This document shows positions 1-5,435 of a DNA stretch of 7,521 nucleotides, piece by piece. Within the stretch, counting starts at the first letter, position 1, and every line of letters starts with the position of its first letter. The stretch is from Gemmatimonadota bacterium (GTDB lineage: Bacteria; Latescibacterota; UBA2968; UBA8231), in contig JABHDC010000228.1 of assembly GCA_018673255.1 (NCBI GenBank), positions 1 to 7,521 of the forward strand, read 5' to 3'. The translations under genes were made by a program, and so were the position numbers. Under the pieces are notes generated by a model that had not been told where the DNA came from, searched no databases, and was given only the letters and a program-made list of their open reading frames with translations.

Positions 1-83
1 AGGAAAGGCGTGACGGCATAGGCGTGAACGGTCTTGAGCCGTTGACGCAGATCGTGATCATTCACCAGCAAATCCCCTAACAT
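1..83 (-). CDS. Dihydrodipicolinate synthase/KDG aldolase family protein, N-terminus (partial)
   Basis: An open frame starts with ATG at 83-81 on the minus strand and runs off the left edge, giving 27 complete codons. The visible peptide ends in VHAYAVTPF, which resembles the start of the TIM barrel in DapA/NanA-family proteins, where the first strand ends in a (V/P)TPF-type motif. Known members condense or cleave pyruvate-containing substrates through a Schiff-base lysine, or dehydrate keto-deoxy sugar acids. That lysine and the YxxxG region would lie outside the window, so the reaction cannot be assigned. The gene is divergent from the sugar-acid operon that follows, which fits a second 2-keto-3-deoxy-acid-processing enzyme in the same pathway. 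Only a weak ribosome-binding sequence (AAGAGA) precedes the ATG; a GTG six codons further in is an alternative start. The family call rests on a short stretch and is tentative. Confidence 0.6.
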   Translation of the reverse strand, partial: MLGDLLVNDHDLRQRLKTVHAYAVTPF

Positions 84-144
84 TGTCTCTTGAGACGACA
101 GCTTTCGACGAAGCCCGAAGTTGCGCATAATAGACCACCCCGAA
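84..144. promoter_or_regulatory. Divergent intergenic region with small palindrome
   Basis: This gap of about 60 bp separates the divergent DapA-like gene from the operon start, so promoters for both directions would have to lie in or near it. It contains GTCTC-TT-GAGAC at 85-96, a perfect 5-bp inverted repeat with a 2-base centre. A second small inverted repeat, TTCG-A-CGAA, lies at 104-112. The first sits directly upstream of the minus-strand ATG, where a repressor could block that gene. No convincing -35/-10 pair was recognised. The operator role is inferred from position and symmetry only, and 4-5 bp arms can occur by chance. Confidence 0.3.
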
Positions 145-915
145 ATGATGGTCAAAGAAAGGGCATGGCAATTCGTGATTACTGGTGAAGTTCGTCTATG
201 GAAATTGACCCGCAAGCAGGTGCGTGAACGCCTCGCCGCCGGCAACATGCGCGCAGCGATTCTGCCTACAGGCAGTACGGAGCAGCACAATGAACACCTG
301 GCCATGGAACATGACACGGCCAGTGCCCTCGTGGTGGCTGAACAGGCGGCCCTGTCGTTGTTCCCCGATGTCGTGGTGGCCACGCCCATGCCGGTAGGGA
401 TCAGCGAACACTGGATGGAGTGGAAGGGCACACTGAGTCTGCGCCCCGAGACCTTCTTCTCTGCCGCCTTCGATATCTGCCAGAGCCTGCAGCGCCACGG
501 CGTCGAGCACATCTTCATCTGCAATGGCCACGCCGGCAATGGACCTCTGCGCAACGAGGTGGCCGACTTCAGCGAGAAGCTCGGCATCGATGTCCGCTTC
601 CACTCCTATTGGGAGGCGTACTCGAAGGAATTCGTTGCCAAGCATCTGGAGTCTGGCGACTGCCCCGCTCACGCCGCCGAATTCGAGACGTCCATGGCCC
701 TGGCCGCCTTCCCGCAGAATGCACACTGGGATGGCGTCGATTATGACGCAGAAACCTTCGATATCCAGAACGAGAACTATCGCAACGACGATGCGCCCTA
801 CCACTACGCCGCCCGCGACCTGGCCACACCCGGCAAGGGGCGGATCATGATCGACGAAGCGGCGAACTGGGTGGCCGGCCAGGTGCGGGGCATGCTCGAC
901 GGATCAAATTCATGA
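145..915 (+). CDS. Creatininase-family amidohydrolase (not a true creatininase)
   Basis: The protein is about 256 residues from the ATG at 145, typical of the creatininase family of binuclear-metal hydrolases, which act on cyclic amides and related substrates. Numbering from a possible TTG start at 121, the metal-site motif GSTEQHNEHL spans 51-60 with E54 and H56. D65 follows in EHDT, CNGHAGNG holds H137, and HAAEFETS near 184-191 supplies E187. E54, H56 and D65 keep the spacing of Glu34, His36 and Asp45 of Pseudomonas creatininase. The Glu122 of its NGHYEN motif is replaced (NGHAGN), as in non-creatininase members that use a later Glu. A role opening a lactone or amide in the sugar-acid pathway is inferred from its neighbours. 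The start is uncertain: TTG 121, ATG 145 or 148 and GTG 175 all lack a strong Shine-Dalgarno; GTG 175 has GAAAGGG about 12 bases upstream. The stop overlaps the next gene's ATG. Confidence 0.85.
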   Translation: MMVKERAWQFVITGEVRLWKLTRKQVRERLAAGNMRAAILPTGSTEQHNEHLAMEHDTASALVVAEQAALSLFPDVVVATPMPVGISEHWMEWKGTLSLRPETFFSAAFDICQSLQRHGVEHIFICNGHAGNGPLRNEVADFSEKLGIDVRFHSYWEAYSKEFVAKHLESGDCPAHAAEFETSMALAAFPQNAHWDGVDYDAETFDIQNENYRNDDAPYHYAARDLATPGKGRIMIDEAANWVAGQVRGMLDGSNS

Positions 916-2363
916 GGAGTACGCCTCAGCAACCGGGACCTGCTCAGAGGCGAGGCGAGCGGACACCTGCGCGTGTGGGCGTCTTCGGTATCGGCCTGGC
1001 CGCCTACTGGGACCAGTTCGAAGGGCTGAAAGACCGTCTGGAAGGTTACCAGAGCGACGTCGAATCGCGCCTGGCTTCCTGTGGTGTCCAGGTGATCAGC
1101 GCCGGGCTCGTGGATACGGCTCCCGGTGCACGCCAGGCGGCCCAGCTGTTTGCGCGGGAGGCCGTCGATCTCATCATCTGCTACGTGGCCACCTACGCCA
1201 CCAGTTCGCAGGTGCTGCCAGTGGTGCAGGGCCGACGGGTTCCGGTGCTGGTGCTCAATCTTCAACCTGTCGATCGCTTGGATTACGCCACCGTCGACAC
1301 AGGAGAATGGCTGGCCAACTGTTGTGCCTGCTGCGTGCCGGAGTTGTCCAATGCATTTGCTCGTGCCGATGTCGACTTCAACGTCGTCTCCGGTATGCTC
1401 TACGACGATGAGGGCCCTGCTTGGCAGCGAATCCGCGACTGGTGTCACGCAGCCAATGCCGTGCAGACCGTCAGGGGCGCAAGGATCGGATTCCTGGGGC
1501 ATACCTATCCCGGTATGCTGGACATGTATTCCGACTTCGCCATGCATCACGGCCAGCTGGGCCTGCATGTGGAAGTACTGGAGATGTGTGATCTGCAGAC
1601 CCGGGTTCACGAGGCAACAGAGGAGGAGATCGATACGAAGATCGAAGAGATCCGATCGATCTTCGATGTCCTGACCGGTGTCGACGAGCAGACCCTGCGC
1701 TGGTCGGCACGTGTGGCCGTCGGCCTGGATCGCCTCGTCCGGGACTTCGATCTGTCCGGCCTGGCCTACTACTATCGCGGCCTGGACGGCAATGAATACG
1801 AAGCACTGGGTGCCGGTCTCATCGTCGGCAACAGCCTGCTGACGGCTCGCGGGATCCCTTGTGCCGGTGAAGGCGATCTCAAGACCTGCGTCGCCATGCT
1901 GATGATGGATGCCCTCGAGGCGGGTGGGTCGTATACGGAATTCTACGCCATGGATTTCGTGGACGATTTCCTCCTCATGGGGCACGATGGTCCGGGCCAC
2001 GTGGCGATCTCGGACGAGCGTCCCCAATTGCGTCAGCTGGAGGTCTTCCACGGCAAGCGCGGCGCAGGGGTCTCCGTCGAATTCAAGGTGGCCAATGGCC
2101 CCGTCACGATCCTGGGGCTGACCCAGACGCGACAAGGGAACCTCAAGTGGGTCGCCGCCCAGGGCGAGAGCATTCCCGGGCCGATCATGCAGATCGGGAA
2201 TACGAACTCCCGGCTGAAATTCGGCCTGGATCCGGCGACGTTCATGGACACATGGTGCGCCGAGGGTCCCACGCACCACGTGGCCCTGGGTACGGGGCAC
2301 CAGATTCCCCGTCTGCGCATGGCGGCTCGACTACTGGGGCTCGAACTGGCCGTCACCGGGTAA
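912..2363 (+). CDS. L-arabinose/L-fucose isomerase-like protein
   Basis: This 483-residue protein has the layout of the AraA/FucI-like fold: an N-terminal Rossmann-like region from about residue 21 (RVGVFGIGLAAYW), a second domain after about 190 (RIGFLGHTYPGM), and a C-terminal domain. Family members interconvert aldoses and ketoses using a Mn-type metal held by Glu and His. Candidate ligands are E320 (GEGD), D348 or D351, H358 (LMGHDGPGH) and H455/H456 (THHVALG). The C-terminal PTHHVALGTGH resembles the AHHTVFSHAL segment of AraA. The first 20 residues are polar and dispensable-looking. A cysteine cluster (C137, C138, C140, C141) lies before VPEL. The gene starts by an ATGA overlap with the creatininase stop, which implies translational coupling. 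It is clearly not a close AraA orthologue, so the substrate is unknown and isomerase activity itself is an inference from the fold. Confidence 0.8.
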   Translation: MRSTPQQPGPAQRRGERTPARVGVFGIGLAAYWDQFEGLKDRLEGYQSDVESRLASCGVQVISAGLVDTAPGARQAAQLFAREAVDLIICYVATYATSSQVLPVVQGRRVPVLVLNLQPVDRLDYATVDTGEWLANCCACCVPELSNAFARADVDFNVVSGMLYDDEGPAWQRIRDWCHAANAVQTVRGARIGFLGHTYPGMLDMYSDFAMHHGQLGLHVEVLEMCDLQTRVHEATEEEIDTKIEEIRSIFDVLTGVDEQTLRWSARVAVGLDRLVRDFDLSGLAYYYRGLDGNEYEALGAGLIVGNSLLTARGIPCAGEGDLKTCVAMLMMDALEAGGSYTEFYAMDFVDDFLLMGHDGPGHVAISDERPQLRQLEVFHGKRGAGVSVEFKVANGPVTILGLTQTRQGNLKWVAAQGESIPGPIMQIGNTNSRLKFGLDPATFMDTWCAEGPTHHVALGTGHQIPRLRMAARLLGLELAVTG

Positions 2364-2383
2364 GAGCGCACGCTGCCGTATCC

Positions 2384-2402
2384 TGGGCGTGAGGCCCGCC
2401 CA
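2384..2402. repeat. Short intergenic hairpin
   Basis: TGGGCG at 2384-2389 pairs perfectly with CGCCCA at 2397-2402 around a 7-base loop, in the 78-bp gap between the isomerase-like gene and the aldolase gene. It is followed on the plus strand by AAAA rather than a T-run, so it does not look like an intrinsic terminator. It could be an RNA-stabilising or processing hairpin inside the operon transcript. The structure is simple enough to be chance in GC-rich DNA. Confidence 0.35.
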
Positions 2403-2441
2403 AAAACCCGGTCACCCGATCGCTGATAAGTGAGGATGTAG

Positions 2442-3182
2442 ATGGAGAATTCAATCCGAAGGGCCCTGGATGCCGGCAAGCCGAGCGTCGGCAGCTGGCT
2501 CAACCTCGGTTCGCCACTGGCGGCTGAGGTCCTGGCCGCCACCGGATTCCCCTGGCTCTGTATCGATGCGGAGCACACAGCCTATGACATGGGGGCCATC
2601 GCCCACAGTTTACGCGCCATCGAGGCGCGCGGCGCTCTCCCCCTGGTACGGGCCTGGGACCATGAACCGGCCACAGTGGGGCGTCTCCTCGACGCCGGGG
2701 CCCGTGGAATCGTGTTCCCCCACGTGAGTACACCCGAACAAGCTCAGACACTTGCATCCGCCATGCGGTACCCGCCACGCGGGACACGTTCGATCGGGAC
2801 GGGACGGTGCACGACACTCCACACCGACTATCGTCACCTGGCCGATGGTGATGTGCTCTGCATTCCCCAGATAGAGGATCCAGTGGGTATTGCCAATGCG
2901 GAGGCGATCGCCGCCGTGGATGGCGTGGACATCGGCTTCCTCGGCCCCAGTGACCTGGCGCTGGCCATGGGCGTGGAACCGGGATGTGATGCGCACGAGG
3001 CCTCGCTCCAGCGCTTTCGGGAGGGCTGCCAGCGCGCCGGGACACCCTCTGGAATCCCGGCAGCCGATGGCCGGACAGCGCGTCGACGCATTGCGGAGGG
3101 ATTCCTCTTCATCGATCTGACGAACGATCTGAGTTTCCTGCGCCAGGCAGCTGAGGACGAACTGGCGCAAGCACTTGCCTGA
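2442..3182 (+). CDS. HpcH/HpaI-family class II aldolase (2-keto-3-deoxy-acid type)
   Basis: The 246-residue length is typical of the HpcH/HpaI family, metal-dependent TIM-barrel enzymes that cleave 2-keto-3-deoxy (or 4-hydroxy-2-keto) acids into pyruvate and an aldehyde. The active-site positions match E. coli HpaI closely: D42 and H45 in IDAEHT and R70 in LVRAWD carry the same numbers. The metal/pyruvate segment IPQIEDPVGI gives Q143 and E145, and D171 lies in FLGPSDLA. GARGIVFPHV (86-95) and the YPPRGTRSIG loop (110-119) are also family hallmarks. A GAGGA Shine-Dalgarno at 2432-2436 lies 5 bases before the ATG and supports this start. Next to a sugar-acid dehydratase, the likely substrate is a 2-keto-3-deoxy aldonate, as for the rhamnonate aldolase YfaU, but chain length and stereochemistry are unknown. 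The gene lies 78 bp after the isomerase-like gene. Confidence 0.88.
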   Translation: MENSIRRALDAGKPSVGSWLNLGSPLAAEVLAATGFPWLCIDAEHTAYDMGAIAHSLRAIEARGALPLVRAWDHEPATVGRLLDAGARGIVFPHVSTPEQAQTLASAMRYPPRGTRSIGTGRCTTLHTDYRHLADGDVLCIPQIEDPVGIANAEAIAAVDGVDIGFLGPSDLALAMGVEPGCDAHEASLQRFREGCQRAGTPSGIPAADGRTARRRIAEGFLFIDLTNDLSFLRQAAEDELAQALA

Positions 3183-3201
3183 ACCACAGAAAGTGTCGTC
3201 G

Positions 3202-4149
3202 ATGCAACGAATCCTGAATTTCGGGTCCCTCAACATCGACCATGTGTACACGATGCCACAGATCGTGAGACCGGGGCAGACCCTTCCTTCGTCCAGCTAC
3301 CAGTTGTTCTCGGGTGGAAAGGGGGCGAATCAGTCAGCCGCCCTGGCTCACGCCGGCGCCGATGTCCACCACGCCGGACGGATCGGTGAAGATGGCCGCC
3401 ATCTCCTGGAGGGTCTGACCCGACTGGGCGTAGACACAACCTGGACGCAGGTCGACGCCGACGAGGCGACAGGTCATGCCATCATCCAGGTCGAAGCGGA
3501 TGGCGGAGAGAATGCGATCCTGCTGTATCCCGGAGCCAACCACGCTGTCGACACCGAGCAGATCACAAGGACACTCAGCCACTTCGAAGACAACTGTATC
3601 TTATTGTTACAGAATGAAATAAGCAATGTAGACTCATTACTGACCGAAGGTAACGAACGAGGCTTTCAGGTCGCCTTCAACCCGGCACCCTTCACACCGG
3701 AGGTCACCCGGTACAAAGGCCTGGCAGACGTCTCCCTGCTCATCGTCAATGAATCGGAGGCCATGGGCATTGCCGGCATCGCAACCGGCCTGTCCGGTCT
3801 GGCACCATCAGATATGGCGCCAGCAGACATTATCGGAACGCTCCGAAGGAAGGTCGCAGATCAGACCGAAGTCCTGCTGACACTCGGCGCACGAGGCGCC
3901 ATTCTGTCTCGCCCGGATCAGGCCCTTCTCGAGATCTGCGCCCATCACGCCGGCCCCGTCGTGGATACGACAGCCGCCGGTGACACCTTCATCGGATACT
4001 TCCTCGCCGCCAGAGCCCGGGGCCAGAGTGATCAGGCAGCCTTGCATGAGGCGAGTATGGCTGCAGCTGTGTGCGTCACCAAAACTGGTGCTCAGGACTC
4101 GATTCCGTCCCGCTCCATTGTGGATGCCCATCTCAACAAAGACCAGTAG
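3202..4149 (+). CDS. PfkB/ribokinase-family sugar kinase
   Basis: This protein of 315 residues phosphorylates a sugar or sugar acid from ATP in the cytoplasm. Numbered from the ATG at 3202, the features are NID at 11-13 (sugar-contacting Asp in ribokinase), the GGKGANQ sugar-binding/lid motif at 38-44, NPAP near 159-162, NESE at 183-186, and the PfkB signature DTTAAGD at 255-261 with catalytic base D261 and the AAG anion hole. The order and spacing resemble ribokinase more than 2-keto-3-deoxygluconate kinase, although the two are hard to separate by eye. A TTG at 3175 would extend the frame nine codons and overlap the aldolase gene. The ATG is preferred because homology begins right after it (QRILNFGSLNID), leaving a 19-bp gap. 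Codons 132-151 form an AT-rich patch with three TTA leucines, unlike the rest of the gene. Its likely job is to phosphorylate the ketose or keto-deoxy acid made by the neighbours. Confidence 0.87.
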   Translation: MQRILNFGSLNIDHVYTMPQIVRPGQTLPSSSYQLFSGGKGANQSAALAHAGADVHHAGRIGEDGRHLLEGLTRLGVDTTWTQVDADEATGHAIIQVEADGGENAILLYPGANHAVDTEQITRTLSHFEDNCILLLQNEISNVDSLLTEGNERGFQVAFNPAPFTPEVTRYKGLADVSLLIVNESEAMGIAGIATGLSGLAPSDMAPADIIGTLRRKVADQTEVLLTLGARGAILSRPDQALLEICAHHAGPVVDTTAAGDTFIGYFLAARARGQSDQAALHEASMAAAVCVTKTGAQDSIPSRSIVDAHLNKDQ

Positions 4150-4176
4150 CCTACCTACTCCGACAGAGACGACCAG

Positions 4177-5301
4177 ATGAAGATCACGCAGATGGATGTC
4201 ACGCCGATCGAGCGACGCGGGCTCGTTCTTCAGATCCACACCGATGAGGGCCTGACTGGGATCGGCGCGCCCATGAATTACGAGCATGGCCGCACGGTGG
4301 AACGCGCAATTCTCGACATGGCCGACTACCTCGTCGGGCGCGACCCACGCCAGATCGAGGACCACTGGCAGGTCCTGTTTCGATCCAGCTATTCCCGCCA
4401 GATGCCGATCCTGCTGGCCGCACTCAGCGGCATCGACATGGCCTGCCTCGATATCCTGGGGCAATCCCTCGGCGTGCCAATCTGGCGGATGCTCGGGGGG
4501 TCGGTGCGAGAAAAGGTCCGCGTCTATGCATCGACCGGCGGTCCAGAACCGGCCAAGTATGCCGAAGGTGCCATTCGTGCCGTCGAGAATGGCTTCACAG
4601 CGGTCAAGATGTGCCCCTTTCCCGAGCCGGTCCGTTATATCGACTCCCCCGCCGTCATCGACAAGACCATTGCGCGTGTTGCTGCCGTACGGGAGGCCGT
4701 GGGCCCTGAGGTGGATGTCGCCCTCGATTTCCATCGCGCCGTCAGCCCGGCCATGGCCAGGATGGTGCTGCCCGAACTGGAACCTCTGCGACCGATGTTC
4801 GTCGAGGAACCGACCCACCCAGAGAATGTCGACGCCCTGCTCGAGATCACACGATCCACGCCGATCCCCATCGCCACAGGTGAGCGTAATACCACACGAT
4901 GGGGATTCCGCGAAATCTGCGAGAAGAAGGCCGCGGCTGTGTTACAGCCGGATATCAGACACTGCGGTGGTATCCTCGAGATGCGGAAAATCGCCTCCCT
5001 GGCCGAGATCCACTACCTGTCTCTGGCACCACACTCTGCCGCCGACCCCCTGGGTGTGGTCGCCTCCCTCCATGCCGTGGCAGGAATGCCAAACTTCCTC
5101 ATCCAGGAATATGGTGGCGGCTCGGGCGACGAGTTGTTCGAGGAGCCCCTGGTATTCAAGGACGGATTCCTCGAGTTGCCCCAGGGACCAGGCATGGGTG
5201 TTCGCATTGATCCGGAGAAGCTGGCTGCCCGGAAGATGACGGACTGGCGCTTACGGCCGGCCCGCCGACATCCGGAAGACGACTCCGTCAACGACATCTA
5301 G
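4177..5301 (+). CDS. Mandelate racemase/enolase-superfamily sugar-acid dehydratase, D-galactonate dehydratase-like
   Basis: The 374-residue protein has the enolase-superfamily layout: an N-terminal capping domain (about 1-110), then a TIM barrel. Barrel residues fit the D-galactonate dehydratase (DgoD) group, with D184 and H186 in LDFHRAVS, E210 in VEEP, E236 in GERNTTRWGF, D259 in LQPD and H286 in LAPH. Each catalytic position is exactly one residue beyond E. coli DgoD (D183, H185, E209, E235, H285). DgoD removes water from D-galactonate to give 2-keto-3-deoxygalactonate. Related members act on other aldonates, so exact specificity is unproven. The C-terminal HPEDDSV resembles the HEDGSV end of DgoD, so this stop is the natural one even though the last codons are part of a tandem repeat. 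It begins 27 bp after the kinase gene with only a weak purine-rich leader, and ends the operon. Confidence 0.88.
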   Translation: MKITQMDVTPIERRGLVLQIHTDEGLTGIGAPMNYEHGRTVERAILDMADYLVGRDPRQIEDHWQVLFRSSYSRQMPILLAALSGIDMACLDILGQSLGVPIWRMLGGSVREKVRVYASTGGPEPAKYAEGAIRAVENGFTAVKMCPFPEPVRYIDSPAVIDKTIARVAAVREAVGPEVDVALDFHRAVSPAMARMVLPELEPLRPMFVEEPTHPENVDALLEITRSTPIPIATGERNTTRWGFREICEKKAAAVLQPDIRHCGGILEMRKIASLAEIHYLSLAPHSAADPLGVVASLHAVAGMPNFLIQEYGGGSGDELFEEPLVFKDGFLELPQGPGMGVRIDPEKLAARKMTDWRLRPARRHPEDDSVNDI

Positions 5302-5389
5302 GGCAGAAGCGGATGACGGAGCTCCGACGCCGTCAACGACATCTAGGGCAGAAGCGGATGACGGAGCTCCGACTCCATCAATGACACCT
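5281..5389. repeat. 45-bp tandem duplication spanning the dehydratase stop codon
   Basis: Bases 5281-5325 are repeated head-to-tail at 5326-5370 with a single mismatch (GACTCC versus GACGCC). A third, degraded partial copy (about 19 bases, three mismatches) starts at 5371. Each unit carries the last six codons of the dehydratase, DSVNDI, plus its TAG, then 24 more bases including an in-frame TGA. The unit is a multiple of three, so reading frame and stops are kept in each copy. Each full unit includes the 10-bp palindrome CGGAGCTCCG (5317-5326 and 5362-5371). The near identity of copies one and two suggests a recent slippage or unequal-recombination event, with the third copy being older. Confidence 0.9.
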
Positions 5390-5407
5390 GGACGGAATCT
5401 TCATTGA
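5378..5407. repeat. Inverted repeat upstream of the PilZ gene
   Basis: TCAATGA at 5378-5384 and TCATTGA at 5401-5407 are perfect 7-base inverted repeats separated by 16 bases. There is no T-run afterwards, so it is a poor intrinsic terminator. The right arm overlaps a TTGACG that could be a -35 element, so it might be an operator or just a chance pairing. No other gene lies in the rest of the 134-bp gap between the dehydratase and PilZ genes. Confidence 0.35.
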
Positions 5408-5432
5408 CGTTGGCGCAGGCCGGGTGTAAATA
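5404..5432 (+). promoter_or_regulatory. Possible sigma70-like promoter for the PilZ gene
   Basis: TTGACG at 5404-5409 matches the -35 consensus in five of six bases, and TAAATA at 5427-5432 follows after 17 bases as a poor -10 match. Transcription would begin at about 5439, just past the ATG at 5436. This would therefore fit only if translation starts downstream, for example at GTG 5484, or if the real -10 is elsewhere. The support is weak. Confidence 0.22.
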
Positions 5433-5435
5433 TGT

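Noticed and set aside
804..2300. 498-codon open frame on the minus strand opposite the isomerase-like gene
   Set aside because: It lies antisense to a well-supported gene, its translation shows no recognisable motif, and long antisense frames are common opposite GC-rich genes.
2384..2402. Intrinsic terminator between the isomerase-like and aldolase genes
   Set aside because: The 6-bp hairpin is followed by A residues, not a T-run, and the genes on either side fit one pathway.
3175..3201. TTG start extending the kinase by nine codons
   Set aside because: Ribokinase-family similarity begins right after the ATG at 3202, and the extension overlaps the aldolase gene end.
3604..3632. Internal promoter in the kinase gene (TTGTTA, 17 bases, TGTAGA)
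   Set aside because: The -10 match is only three of six and the site lies in the middle of a conserved coding region with no gene starting nearby.
3808..4818. 336-codon minus-strand frame across the kinase-dehydratase junction
   Set aside because: It overlaps two clear family genes, and its protein is His/Arg/Gly-rich without domain signatures, so it is a composition shadow.
5281..5389. CRISPR array
   Set aside because: The copies are directly adjacent with no unique spacers, and the unit includes coding sequence, so it is a simple tandem duplication.
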